This document shows positions 1 through 8,753 of a stretch of 64,000 nt of DNA, piece by piece. Positions within the stretch are counted from its first letter, which is position 1. Every line of letters begins with the position of its first letter. Made by a program: the position numbers and the translations under genes. The DNA comes from Algisphaera sp039180025. Its GTDB lineage: Bacteria; Planctomycetota; Phycisphaerae; Phycisphaerales; Phycisphaeraceae. The notes under the pieces are model-generated. The model searched no databases, had not been told where the DNA came from, and worked only from the letters and a program-made list of their open reading frames with translations. The stretch lies in the NCBI GenBank assembly GCA_039180025.1, contig JBCDDZ010000002.1, positions 62,001-126,000 of the forward strand, written 5' to 3'.

Positions 1-1079
1 TGCGCGTGGTCGCGATCTACGCCGAGCGGTTGGCGGCGCGGGGGCACCGGATCAAGGTGGTTTCGACGCCGCGCCGGCTCCCGTGGCGCCGCCGGCTGCG
101 GCGCGTGATCGACGGCCGGGGCTACGCGTCACACCTGCCCGCGGCGCGGTCGCACTTCGACGGGCTGGGGCTGGACCACGAAGTGATCTCGACCCGCCGA
201 CCGGTTACGGACGACGACCTGCCGGACGCGGACGTCACGGTGGCGACCTGGTGGAAGACCGCGAACTGGGTCCAGGCGCTCTCGCCGGCCAAGGGCGCGA
301 AGGTCCACTTCGTACAGCACGACGAGCGGGCGATGGGGCCGGAGCACACGGCCGGCGCCGAGGCGGCGTGGCGGCTGCCGATGCCCAAGGTGCTGGTGGC
401 GCAGTGGCTCGAGCCCGTGCTGCGGGAGCATGGGGGTGCCGGGCCGTGCACGGTGGTGGCCAACGCGGTGGACACCGGGCAGTTTTTCGCGCCGCCCCGG
501 GAGCGGAACGCGGTGCCGCGGGTGGGGCTGATGTATTCGGATTCGGCGTTCAAGGGGGTCGACGTGGCGATCGCGGCCTACGAAAAAGCCCGGGAGCGGC
601 TGCCGGGGCTGCGGCTGACCGCGTTTGGTCAGGACAGTCCGTACCCGCACCTGCCGCTGCCCGGAGGCACGGACTACGAACAGAACCCGGCGCAGGAACG
701 GCTGCGTGAGCTGTACGCGGCGTGTGACGCCTGGCTGTTTGCCAGCCGGTGCGAAGGGTTCGGGCTCCCGATCCTCGAGGCGATGGCCTGCCGGACGCCG
801 GTGATCGGGACGCCCACGGGCGCGGCGCCGGAACTGATCGGGGCGGGGGGCGGCCGGCTGGTCGAGATGGGATCCGCCGACGCGATGGCGTCGGCGATCG
901 CGGAACTCTGCGGTGGGCCGGAGGCGGCGTGGCGGTCGGCGTCGGACCGGGCGTACGCGACGGCGACCGGCTACACCTGGGACGACGCGACGTCGGCGTT
1001 CGAGGCGGCGCTGCGCCGCGCAGTGGCGGCGGACCGAGTCGAAGCCGGTGTCGGGGTCGGCGTAGCAACTAACCGATAG
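1..1079 (+). CDS. Glycosyltransferase family 4 protein, 5' end outside window
   Basis: GT-B glycosyltransferase that probably adds a sugar to the lipid-linked EPS repeat in the cytoplasm. The C-terminal half has the retaining GT4 signature CEGFGLPILEAMACRTPVIG (E-x7-E) at about residues 250-270, followed by the usual nucleotide-sugar loop region. The first readable in-frame start is GTG at 6, but bases 1-2 are TG in the same frame, so an ATG may begin one base before the window. The protein also opens directly in the helix AIYAERLAARGH, which normally follows a GG loop, so some N-terminal residues are probably missing. The stop is 7 bases before the next gene, so they are likely co-transcribed. 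The donor and acceptor cannot be inferred. Confidence 0.85.
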   Translation, partial: RVVAIYAERLAARGHRIKVVSTPRRLPWRRRLRRVIDGRGYASHLPAARSHFDGLGLDHEVISTRRPVTDDDLPDADVTVATWWKTANWVQALSPAKGAKVHFVQHDERAMGPEHTAGAEAAWRLPMPKVLVAQWLEPVLREHGGAGPCTVVANAVDTGQFFAPPRERNAVPRVGLMYSDSAFKGVDVAIAAYEKARERLPGLRLTAFGQDSPYPHLPLPGGTDYEQNPAQERLRELYAACDAWLFASRCEGFGLPILEAMACRTPVIGTPTGAAPELIGAGGGRLVEMGSADAMASAIAELCGGPEAAWRSASDRAYATATGYTWDDATSAFEAALRRAVAADRVEAGVGVGVATNR

Positions 1080-1086
1080 GAAGCGT

Positions 1087-2574
1087 ATGCAATGGTTAGC
1101 GACAACGGCGTTGTGGGGCATGGTACCGGTCGTGCTGGTGCTGTTCCTGTTCCTGCCCCCGCGGCGGGCGGTGCTGGTGTCGATGATCGGCGCGTGGCTG
1201 TTCCTGCCGCAGTTGGCGATCAGCATGCAACTGGTGCCCGACTACACGAAGATGACCGCGACGTGCTACGGGATCATCCTGGGCGCACTGCTGCTGGACC
1301 CGGAGAGCCGGGTGCTCAAGTTCAAGCCGTTGTGGATCGACCTGCCGATCCTGGTGTGGTGCGTGTGCCCGTTTTTCACCTCGATCTCGAACGACCTGGG
1401 GGCGTACGACGGGGCGTCGGCGGTGGTCGGGCGGATGATCAAGGACGGCCTGCCCTACCTGATCGGCCGGCTGTATTTCCGGACGCTCGAAGACGTGAAA
1501 GACTTCGCGCTGGGCATCGTGCTCGGGGGGATCGTGTACGTGCCTTTCTGCCTGTACGAGATCCGGATGAGCCCGCACCTGCACGAGATGCTCTACGGGT
1601 TCCGGCCGTTTTCGGACTGGGCCCAGGCGAAGCGGTGGGGCGGCTTCCGGCCGACGGTGTTCATGAAACACGGTCTGGCGGTGGGGGTCTGGATGACGAC
1701 GACCGCGGCGATGGCGTTCTGGCTGTGGCGGACGCGGTCGATGAAGCAGGTTTTGGGCGTGCCGATGCTGGTGATCGTGCCGGTGATGGTGCTGACCGCG
1801 GTGCTGTGCAAGGCCGCGGGGGCGATCATCCTGTTTTCCGGGATCATGGCGGCGATGCTGGCGGTGCGTTTTTTCGGCACCAAGAAGCTGATGATGGGGC
1901 TGGTGATCCTCGTGCCGGTGTTCCTGGGGCTGCGGGCGACGCAAGTCTTTACGGGCACGGACCTGGCGGTGTGGATCGAAGGCAATGTGCCGCTGATGGA
2001 GCAGCGGGCCAAGTCGCTGCGTTTCCGGATGGACCACGAAAACGCGATCGTCCAGCGGGCCTACGAGCGGCCGCTGCTGGGCTGGGGCGGGTGGAGCCGG
2101 GCGTTTGACACTTACCTCGAAGAGTACCGCTCGTTCGCGGTGCCGGATAGCCTATGGGTGCGGACGTTCGGGCAGAACGGAGTGGTGGGGCTGACGGCGT
2201 TGTATTCGCTGTACCTGGTGCCGTTGTGGCTGCTGCTGCGGAAATTGAAGGCCAAGGAATGGTCTGGGCCGGACGTCGCGCCGCTGACGGGCCTGGGGAT
2301 GATCTGCCTGATCTTCGCAATGGACGGGCTGTTTAACAACATGGAGAACCCGGTGTTCGTCGTGGCGATCGGTGCGGTTTCGACGATGGCGGCGATGGTG
2401 CAGCGGGTGCCCAAGGCCCAGCCCGCGCGGCCGGACACCCCCCGGGGCCCGGCGGGGGACACGGACGAGCACGACGGGCCGCTGGGCGACCTGGGACTGG
2501 CCGGCGGGGGCGAACCCCTGATCCTGGTGGACCCGCCGATGGCGGACGGCCGCGGCTCGGGGGGGCTTTCGTGA
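1087..2574 (+). CDS. O-antigen ligase/polymerase-like membrane protein
   Basis: Polytopic inner-membrane protein of 495 residues with about ten hydrophobic segments. A large loop precedes the segment with the sequence RPLLGWGGWSRAF (about residues 325-340), a pattern typical of the O-antigen ligase/Wzy-like family. It would polymerise or ligate undecaprenyl-linked repeats on the periplasmic face. AGGAAG lies just upstream of the ATG. The last 60 or so residues are a Pro/Gly-rich soluble tail without family similarity. The gene overlaps the next start by four bases (GTGA). The family assignment rests on topology, the loop motif and the neighbourhood, not on catalytic residues. Confidence 0.75.
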   Translation: MQWLATTALWGMVPVVLVLFLFLPPRRAVLVSMIGAWLFLPQLAISMQLVPDYTKMTATCYGIILGALLLDPESRVLKFKPLWIDLPILVWCVCPFFTSISNDLGAYDGASAVVGRMIKDGLPYLIGRLYFRTLEDVKDFALGIVLGGIVYVPFCLYEIRMSPHLHEMLYGFRPFSDWAQAKRWGGFRPTVFMKHGLAVGVWMTTTAAMAFWLWRTRSMKQVLGVPMLVIVPVMVLTAVLCKAAGAIILFSGIMAAMLAVRFFGTKKLMMGLVILVPVFLGLRATQVFTGTDLAVWIEGNVPLMEQRAKSLRFRMDHENAIVQRAYERPLLGWGGWSRAFDTYLEEYRSFAVPDSLWVRTFGQNGVVGLTALYSLYLVPLWLLLRKLKAKEWSGPDVAPLTGLGMICLIFAMDGLFNNMENPVFVVAIGAVSTMAAMVQRVPKAQPARPDTPRGPAGDTDEHDGPLGDLGLAGGGEPLILVDPPMADGRGSGGLS

Positions 2575-3647
2575 CGACGAACGTGCGGCCAGCACCGGGG
2601 GAGACGGGGGGACCCGGCGGTTCGGGCTCGGCCCCCGCGGGAGCGGTGCGGCCGGACACGGGGTCGGCCTCCGCCACACGGACCCGAGTGGTGATTGTGA
2701 ATTACCGGACCGCCGCGCTGACGATCGACTGTCTCGCGTCGCTGGCCCCCGAGGCGGCGGCGGACCCGGGCCTGGAAGTCGCTGTAGTCGAAGGCGGCAG
2801 CGGCGACGACTCGGCCGCGGTGCTCCGGGCGGCGATCGACGACCGTGGCTGGGGCGGCTGGGCCCGGCTGAGCGTGCAGGAACAGAACACCGGGTTCGCC
2901 GGCGGGAACAACGCGGCGATCGAACCGGCCCTTGCCGAAGACTCGCCGCCGGACTACGTGCTGCTGCTCAACCCCGACACCGTCATACGCCCCGGAGCGA
3001 TCGCGACGCTGCTGCGCTTCATGGCAGACCACCCCGCCGTGGGCCTTGCCGGCAGCCGGCTCGAAGACCCCGACGGCACGCCGCAGAACTCGGCGTTCCG
3101 CTTCCCCTCGGTGTGGAGCAACCTCGAAGGCGCGATCCGTTTCGGACCGGTCAGCCGGCTGCTCAAAAACCATATCGTGGCGACGCCCGCCCGAGACGAA
3201 CCACACCGCACCGACTGGCTCGCCGGCGCGTCGCTGATCGTCCGCCGCGACGTGTTCGACGCCGTCGGCCTGCTCGACGACCGCTACTTCATGTACTTCG
3301 AAGAGACCGACTTCTGCCTCGCCGCCGCCCGCGCCGGCTTCGAGGCCTGGTACGTCCCCGGCAGCCGGGTTGTCCACCTCGTCGGCGCCGCCTCAGGCGT
3401 CACCGCCAGGAACACTACCGGCAAACCCGCCCGGCGGCGCCCCGCCTACTGGTTCGAGTCCCGTCGCCGCTATTTCGTCAAAAACCACGGCAAGCTTACC
3501 GCCGCCGCCGCCGACGCCGCCTGGATCATCGGTTTCACCCTCCACCGCCTCCGCGTCAAACTCACCGCCCGCCCCGACACCGACCCCGAACACATGCTCA
3601 CCGACTTCGTCCGCCACAGCGTCTTCGCCCGCGGCTTCAAAACCTAA
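2571..3647 (+). CDS. Glycosyltransferase family 2 protein (rhamnosyltransferase-like)
   Basis: GT-A fold transferase, 358 residues. After a low-complexity Gly/Pro-rich N-terminus of about 40 residues the domain begins at RVVIVNYRTAALT. It continues with NTGFAGGNNAAI, the metal-binding LLNPDT motif (about residues 135-140) and the acceptor-side motif YFMYFEETDFCLAAARAGF. This order matches the WbbL-type family that transfers rhamnose or related sugars in O-antigen and EPS loci. Start GTG at 2571 gives a four-base overlap with the preceding stop. Third-position base use changes from G-ending to C-ending codons within this gene at about 2950, which is odd for a single gene. Confidence 0.88.
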   Translation: MTTNVRPAPGETGGPGGSGSAPAGAVRPDTGSASATRTRVVIVNYRTAALTIDCLASLAPEAAADPGLEVAVVEGGSGDDSAAVLRAAIDDRGWGGWARLSVQEQNTGFAGGNNAAIEPALAEDSPPDYVLLLNPDTVIRPGAIATLLRFMADHPAVGLAGSRLEDPDGTPQNSAFRFPSVWSNLEGAIRFGPVSRLLKNHIVATPARDEPHRTDWLAGASLIVRRDVFDAVGLLDDRYFMYFEETDFCLAAARAGFEAWYVPGSRVVHLVGAASGVTARNTTGKPARRRPAYWFESRRRYFVKNHGKLTAAAADAAWIIGFTLHRLRVKLTARPDTDPEHMLTDFVRHSVFARGFKT

Positions 3648-3685
3648 CTTTCCACTTAGCCTCGCCCGCCGTTTGCGGTTTAGCC

Positions 3686-4249
3686 ATGCCCGACCAGGAC
3701 CCCCAACCCGGCCTCTTCGCCCAGATCCGCGAGGACCACGCCGCGCACCGCCGCGACTGGACCCGTCCGGGCTTCCGCGCCGTCGCCGTCCACCGCTTCG
3801 GCGTCTGGCGCATGGGCGTCCGCCCCAAGCTCCTGCGCGCCCCGCTCAGCGTGCTCTACCGCGCCCTCTACCGCCGCGTGCGCAACCGTTACGGCATCGA
3901 GCTGCCGTACTCCGCCGCCCTCGGCCGACGCGTGGTCATCGAGCACCAGTCCGGCATCGTGATCCACGGCAACGCCGTCATCGGCGACGGCTGCGTCCTC
4001 CGTCAAAACGTCACCCTCGGCCTACGCCACGAAGACCGCCCCGACGACGCCCCCGTCCTCGGCCGCGGCGTCAGCGTCGGTGCCGGCGCGGTGATCCTCG
4101 GCAAGGTCCACCTCGGCGATGGGGCGCAGATCGGGGCCAACGCCGTGGTCGTCAAGGACGTGCCCGCCGGGTCCACCGCCGTGGGCATCCCCGCCCGCGT
4201 CCTGCCCCTGCCCGCCGCCCCGCACAAGATTGAGGAGGCCGGCGCATGA
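3686..4249 (+). CDS. Serine acetyltransferase-type hexapeptide acyltransferase
   Basis: Left-handed beta-helix acetyltransferase of 187 residues. An alpha-helical N-terminus (LFAQIREDHAAHRRDW) is followed from about residue 72 by hexapeptide repeats (VVIEHQSGIVIHGNAVIGDG, then LGRGVSVGAGAVILGKVHLG) and the closing VPAGSTAVGIPARVL. It resembles CysE and the CysE-like enzymes of polysaccharide clusters. Because it sits between two GT2 genes, O-acetylation of the polymer is more likely than cysteine synthesis, but that is inference. I chose ATG 3686 because similarity begins there; the frame stays open upstream but only overlaps the previous gene. The stop overlaps the next ATG (ATGA). Confidence 0.85.
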   Translation: MPDQDPQPGLFAQIREDHAAHRRDWTRPGFRAVAVHRFGVWRMGVRPKLLRAPLSVLYRALYRRVRNRYGIELPYSAALGRRVVIEHQSGIVIHGNAVIGDGCVLRQNVTLGLRHEDRPDDAPVLGRGVSVGAGAVILGKVHLGDGAQIGANAVVVKDVPAGSTAVGIPARVLPLPAAPHKIEEAGA

Positions 4250-5337
4250 GCGACTCTTCTTCCGTTTCTACGCCGACGCGTGCGCCGCTTCCGGGGGTCG
4301 GGGCGGTCGCGATCGGCCGCAACGAGGGCGAACGTCTCCGCGCCTGCCTGAAGTCGCTGGTCGGCCGCGCCGCCGCGGTGGTCTACGTCGACTCCGGGTC
4401 GACCGACGGCAGCGTCGAACTGGCCCGGTCGCTGGGCGTCGAGGTCGTCAGACTCGATCTGTCCGTGCCGTTTACCGCCGCCCGCGCCCGCAACGAAGGC
4501 TCCGCCCGCGTGCAGGACATCCTCCCCAGCGTTGAGTTCGTCCAGATGGTCGACGGCGACTGCGAGGTCGTCGACGGCTGGCTCGACCAAGCCGTCAACG
4601 CCCTGCAACGCAACGAAAAACTCGCCGTGGTCTGCGGCCGCCGGCGTGAACGGTTCCCGGAGGCGACGGTTTACAACCGCCTGGCCGACATGGAGTGGGA
4701 CACCCCGATCGGGATCGCCCGGTCGTGCGGTGGCGACGCGCTGTTCCGCGCTGCGGCCCTCGTCGAGGTCGGCGGGTACGACCCGGCGGTGATCGCCGGC
4801 GAAGAACCCGAGATGTGTGTCCGCCTCCGGCAGGCCGGCTGGCTCATCGAACGCCTCGACGCCGAGATGACGCTGCATGACGCGGCGATGACGAAGTTCA
4901 GCCAGTGGTGGAAACGCAGCGTCCGCGCCGGCTACGCCTGCGCCCAGGGCGCGGCGATGCACGGCAAGACCGACGGGCACAATGTCCGGCAGCTCCAGAG
5001 CATCTACCTCTGGGGGATGATCGCGCCGGCGATCACCACGCTGATCCTGCTCGCGGCGCTGTTCGAAGCGGTGGCCCGGCCCGCGGCGGGGCTGTGGCTG
5101 ATCTGGGCCGCGATGTTTGCCGTCAACGTGTCGATGTACCTGAGGCTCGCCCACCGCATCCGGCGGTATCGGGCCGGGCGGGGCGAAGCCCCTAGGCACG
5201 CGGCGCTCTACGCCCGGTTCACCGTGCTGGGCAAGTTCGCCAACGCGGCGGGCGTGTGGCGGTACCGCAAGAACCGGCTGCTGAACCGCCAGGCCCGGAT
5301 CATCGAATACAAAACCGTGGAGAACCGTCCCGCGTGA
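4246..5337 (+). CDS. Glycosyltransferase family 2 protein with C-terminal membrane segments
   Basis: Inverting GT-A transferase, 363 residues. The N-terminal domain has AIGRNEGERLRACLKSL, the VDSGSTDGS nucleotide-binding loop and the metal site VDGDCEVVDGW (about residues 103-113), followed by GGDALFRAAALVEVGGYDP and an EEPEMCVRLRQAGW acceptor motif. Two hydrophobic segments at about residues 257-300 anchor it to the inner membrane. The length and layout suit an EPS glycosyltransferase acting on a lipid-linked acceptor. It is coupled on both sides by four-base overlaps, so it is probably translated with the acetyltransferase before it and the GT4 after it. Confidence 0.88.
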   Translation: MSDSSSVSTPTRAPLPGVGAVAIGRNEGERLRACLKSLVGRAAAVVYVDSGSTDGSVELARSLGVEVVRLDLSVPFTAARARNEGSARVQDILPSVEFVQMVDGDCEVVDGWLDQAVNALQRNEKLAVVCGRRRERFPEATVYNRLADMEWDTPIGIARSCGGDALFRAAALVEVGGYDPAVIAGEEPEMCVRLRQAGWLIERLDAEMTLHDAAMTKFSQWWKRSVRAGYACAQGAAMHGKTDGHNVRQLQSIYLWGMIAPAITTLILLAALFEAVARPAAGLWLIWAAMFAVNVSMYLRLAHRIRRYRAGRGEAPRHAALYARFTVLGKFANAAGVWRYRKNRLLNRQARIIEYKTVENRPA

Positions 5338-6608
5338 GCGACCCGGCCCCGCACATCCTCTACGTCGGCTCGGTGCTGCCCAAACGCAGCGAAACCTTCG
5401 TCTACCGCGAAGTTTTGGGTTTGCGCCGCCGCGGGGTCCGGGTGAGCCTCGCGTCGGTCAACGCGCCGGAAACCGACCTGGGCACGCCCGAACTCGACGC
5501 GCTCGCGGCCGAAGCCGTGCACGTCTACGGCCGCGGCTGGCGCGGCAAGCTCGCGGTACAGTTCGATGCATACCGGAGGCGTGCGTGGCGGCCCGCCCGC
5601 GGGTTGTTCGAGACGTCGCCGACGTACTGGCCCAAGTACCTGCTCCAGTGCGAGGCGGGGTACGCGCTGGCCCACCGGGTCCGGGACCGGGGGGTCACGC
5701 ACGTCCACGCGCACATGGCCCACGTGCCGACCACGGTCGCGATGACCTGCGCCGAGGCGCTGGGGGTGCCGATGAGTTTCACGGGGCACGCGGCGGACCT
5801 GTTTCGGGACCGGTCGGCGCTGCGGACCAAGCTGCGGCGGGCGGCGTTCGTGGCGTGTATCAGCGAGTGGCACCGCGGGTTTTACCAATCTTTCGAGCCC
5901 TCGCTGGCGGATTCGGCGCTGCCGATCGTGCGCTGCGGGGTGGACCTGGACGAGTTCACGGCGGTGGACCCGGGCGCGGGCGGCGAGCTGCTCGCGGTGG
6001 GCCGGCTGGTGCCGAAGAAGGGGTTCGATGTCTTGATCCGGGCCCTGGCGGCGGCGGGGTCCGATGGGCAGAGCCCGGACGCCACGGACATGCGGCTGAC
6101 GATCGTGGGCGGCGGGCCCGAGGACGCGGCGCTGCGGGCGCTGGCGCAGGAGCTGGGGGTGAGCGGCCGGGTCACGTTCGCCGGGTCGGAACCGAACCAC
6201 GTGGTGCGAGAGCGGATGGGGCGGGCGGCGGCGGTGGTGCTGCCCTGCCGGGAGGCGTCGGACGGGGACCGGGACGGGATCCCGGTGGTGCTGATGGAGG
6301 CGATGGCGCGGGGGCTGGCGGTGGTGAGCGGCGACCTGGTGACGATCCGCGAGCTGGTGACCGATAATACGACCGGGTTGATGGTGGAGCCGGGGTCGGT
6401 CGATAGGTTGCGTGACGCGTTGGTGCGCTTGTGGCGTGACCCCGGGGAGCGTCGTCGGCTGGGTGAGGCGGGTCGGCGGCGGGTTGTTGAGGAGTTTTCG
6501 ATGTCGGTAAACCTGGACCGTTTGGAAGCCGCGTTTGCGGCGGCCACGCGTTCTACGCGTGCGGCGGGGCCTCTGCCCGTCGCGCCGGGGGGGCACGCCC
6601 ATGCCTGA
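5334..6608 (+). CDS. Glycosyltransferase family 4 protein (WcaL/EpsD-like)
   Basis: Retaining GT-B transferase of 424 residues. The N-terminal domain starts at ILYVGSVLPKRSETFVYREV, typical of colanic-acid WcaL-like enzymes. The C-terminal domain carries AVGRLVPKKGFDVLIRALAA (about residues 220-240), the TIVGGGPEDAALRALA loop and the donor-site DGIPVVLMEAMARGLAVVSG (about residues 315-335). GTG 5334 was chosen because it overlaps the preceding stop (GTGA) and similarity starts just after it; longer in-frame versions run into the previous gene. It ends eight bases into the next gene. It belongs to the EPS assembly set; its sugar specificity is unknown. Confidence 0.88.
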   Translation: MSDPAPHILYVGSVLPKRSETFVYREVLGLRRRGVRVSLASVNAPETDLGTPELDALAAEAVHVYGRGWRGKLAVQFDAYRRRAWRPARGLFETSPTYWPKYLLQCEAGYALAHRVRDRGVTHVHAHMAHVPTTVAMTCAEALGVPMSFTGHAADLFRDRSALRTKLRRAAFVACISEWHRGFYQSFEPSLADSALPIVRCGVDLDEFTAVDPGAGGELLAVGRLVPKKGFDVLIRALAAAGSDGQSPDATDMRLTIVGGGPEDAALRALAQELGVSGRVTFAGSEPNHVVRERMGRAAAVVLPCREASDGDRDGIPVVLMEAMARGLAVVSGDLVTIRELVTDNTTGLMVEPGSVDRLRDALVRLWRDPGERRRLGEAGRRRVVEEFSMSVNLDRLEAAFAAATRSTRAAGPLPVAPGGHAHA

Positions 6609-7665
6609 ACCGAGCCGACGGTACTGCCTGATCAGCCCGACGCGGGACGAGGCGGCGTTTGCGCGGCGGACGCTCGACAGTGTCTGCGCGCAGAGCGTGC
6701 GGCCGGCGAAATGGGTCATTGTGGACGACGGGAGCACGGACGCGACCCCGCAGATCCTGGCGGAGTACGCGGCGCAGTTCGATTTTATCGAGGTGGTCAC
6801 GCGGACCGACCGGGGTGAGCGGAAGGTCGGCCCGGGGGTGATCGATGCGTTCTACGCGGGCTACGAGACGATCGACCCGGCGGCGTTCGACTACGTGTGC
6901 AAGCTCGACCTGGACCTGGACCTGCCGGCGGCGTACTTTGAGACGCTGATGCAGCGGATGGAGGCCCAGCCGCGGATCGGGACCTGCTCGGGCAAGGCCT
7001 ACTACCCCGCCCCCGGCGAGGGGACTTTCGAAAAAGGCTTCGACGCTCAGCTTGTCTCCGAGGCGTGCGGCGACGAGATGTCGGTGGGGATGATCAAGTT
7101 CTACCGGCGGGCGTGTTTCGAGGACATCGGCGGGTTCGTGCGGCAGGTGATGTGGGACGGGATCGACTGCCACCGTTGCCGGATGAACGGCTGGATCGCG
7201 CGGTCGTGGGACGACGCGGCGCTGCGGTTCCTGCACCTGCGGCCGATGGGTTCGAGCCACAAGGGCGTGCTGACCGGGCGGATGCGGCACGGGTTCGGGC
7301 AGTGGTTTATGGGGACCGGCCCGGCGTACATGGCGGCGAGCGCGGCGTTCCGCATGACCCGGCCGCCGGCGGTCGTCGGCGGGCTCGCGATGGGTTGGGG
7401 GTACCTGCGGGCGATGCTGGCCGGCGAGCCGCGGTACGACGACCCGGGGTTCCGGCGGTTCCTGCGCCGCTACCAATGGGCATGTCTGATGAAAGGCAAG
7501 GCCGCGGCCACCGCGGCGATCGACCAGGCCAACCTGCAGCGGGGCGACCCCCCGGAACCGCCGGACGCGGCCGAACCAAGCACCACGGAAGACCACGGCG
7601 CCGATCGGGGCGCTTCGACACCACCGGCCGGGCCCCGCCCCGCCACGATAGGGGGCTCACCATGA
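6601..7665 (+). CDS. Glycosyltransferase family 2 protein
   Basis: GT-A transferase of 354 residues. It opens with YCLISPTRDEAAFARRTLDS, has the VIVDDGSTDATPQIL loop (about residues 38-52) and a DLDLDLP metal-binding run at about residues 100-106 in place of a simple DxD. The middle (SVGMIKFYRRACFEDIGGFV, then WDGIDCHRCRMNGW) is the acceptor side. The C-terminus is a hydrophilic tail rich in Pro, Ala and Thr. ATG 6601 is preferred over upstream in-frame starts because the family pattern begins right there, giving an eight-base overlap with the GT4 gene. It overlaps the following gene by four bases. Confidence 0.87.
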   Translation: MPEPSRRYCLISPTRDEAAFARRTLDSVCAQSVRPAKWVIVDDGSTDATPQILAEYAAQFDFIEVVTRTDRGERKVGPGVIDAFYAGYETIDPAAFDYVCKLDLDLDLPAAYFETLMQRMEAQPRIGTCSGKAYYPAPGEGTFEKGFDAQLVSEACGDEMSVGMIKFYRRACFEDIGGFVRQVMWDGIDCHRCRMNGWIARSWDDAALRFLHLRPMGSSHKGVLTGRMRHGFGQWFMGTGPAYMAASAAFRMTRPPAVVGGLAMGWGYLRAMLAGEPRYDDPGFRRFLRRYQWACLMKGKAAATAAIDQANLQRGDPPEPPDAAEPSTTEDHGADRGASTPPAGPRPATIGGSP

Positions 7666-8753
7666 CACACAACCCACCACGCAAGCTCGAAGCGCAGCCC
7701 CCGGACCCGACGGGGATCGACGTGTCGATCTGCGTCCCGGTGTTCAACGAGGAGGGCAGCGTCGCGAAGCTTTATGAAGAGATCGCCGCGGTGATGGACG
7801 CCGGGGCGTACCGCTACGAGGCGATCTTCGTCAGCGACGGGTCGTGGGACGAGTCCGTGACCCGGCTCCGGGCGGCGGCGGCGGACGACCCGCGGGTCAC
7901 GGTGATCGAGCTGATGCGGAACTTCGGCCAGACCGCGGCGATGGCCGCGGGGTTCGATGCGGCCCGGGGCGCGGTGATCGTGCCCATGGACGGCGACCTC
8001 CAGAACGACCCGGCGGACATCCCCAAGCTCGTGGCCAAGCTCGACGAGAACGGCGACGCCCCGGGCCGATGGGACATCGTTAGCGGCTGGCGCAAAGACC
8101 GAAAAGACGGCGCGCTCCTGCGTAAGCTCCCCTCGAAGATCGCTAACAAACTCATCAAGCGTTTGACCTGGACCACCGAGATCAACGACTTCGGCTGTTC
8201 GCTCAAAGCCTACCGGCAGGAGGTGCTCGAAGACGTGACGCTTTACGGCGAGATGCATCGGTTCCTCCCGGCGATCTGCAAGTGGCGCGGCGCCCGGGTC
8301 ACGGACCAGGTGGTCAACCACCGGGCCCGGAAATTCGGCGCGAGTAAGTACGGCCTGAAGCGGACGTTCAAGGTGCTCCTGGACCTGCTGACCGTCAAGT
8401 TCCTGGGCGACTACGGGACCAAGCCGATCTACTTCTTCGGCAAGCTCGCGGCGTTCACGCTGCTGGTGTCGTTCGTGGCGTTTGTCGTATCGATCCTCCA
8501 GAAGTTCGGGGTGATCTGGACGGAGAACGGCGAGCCGCTGAGCCTGAACCGAAACATTTTTCTGCTGTTTTCGATGGTGACGTTCGTCATCAGCGTGATC
8601 TTTCTGATGATGGGGGTGCTCTCGGAATTGATGGTGCGGATCTATTACGAGAGCCAGTCACTGCGGCCTTACAAGGTGCGGCGGACCTACCGGGTTTCCG
8701 AGAACGACGACGCGGCGGTGGCGACGCCCGATGCGGCCACGAGCGCGGCGTGA
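7662..8753 (+). CDS. GtrB/DPM1-like glycosyltransferase family 2 membrane protein
   Basis: Polyprenyl-phosphate sugar transferase of 363 residues. The GT2 domain includes SICVPVFNEEGSVAKLYEEI, EAIFVSDGSWDES, RNFGQTAAMAAGFDAARG and the metal site VPMDGDLQNDP (about residues 106-116). Acceptor residues follow at FGCSLKAYRQEV and HRARKFGASKYGLKR. Two C-terminal transmembrane helices lie at about residues 262-285 and 300-325, the GtrB/ArnC layout. The family transfers glucose, mannose or aminoarabinose to undecaprenyl phosphate, giving a donor for periplasmic GT-C enzymes. The GT-C protein at 14744 is a plausible user. One odd point is SDGSWDES where DDGSxDxS is usual. Confidence 0.9.
   Translation: MTHNPPRKLEAQPPDPTGIDVSICVPVFNEEGSVAKLYEEIAAVMDAGAYRYEAIFVSDGSWDESVTRLRAAAADDPRVTVIELMRNFGQTAAMAAGFDAARGAVIVPMDGDLQNDPADIPKLVAKLDENGDAPGRWDIVSGWRKDRKDGALLRKLPSKIANKLIKRLTWTTEINDFGCSLKAYRQEVLEDVTLYGEMHRFLPAICKWRGARVTDQVVNHRARKFGASKYGLKRTFKVLLDLLTVKFLGDYGTKPIYFFGKLAAFTLLVSFVAFVVSILQKFGVIWTENGEPLSLNRNIFLLFSMVTFVISVIFLMMGVLSELMVRIYYESQSLRPYKVRRTYRVSENDDAAVATPDAATSAA

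Noticed and set aside
2112..3377. Minus-strand open frame of 421 codons
   Set aside because: It spans two plus-strand genes with solid motifs and has a composition typical of antisense reading in GC-rich DNA.
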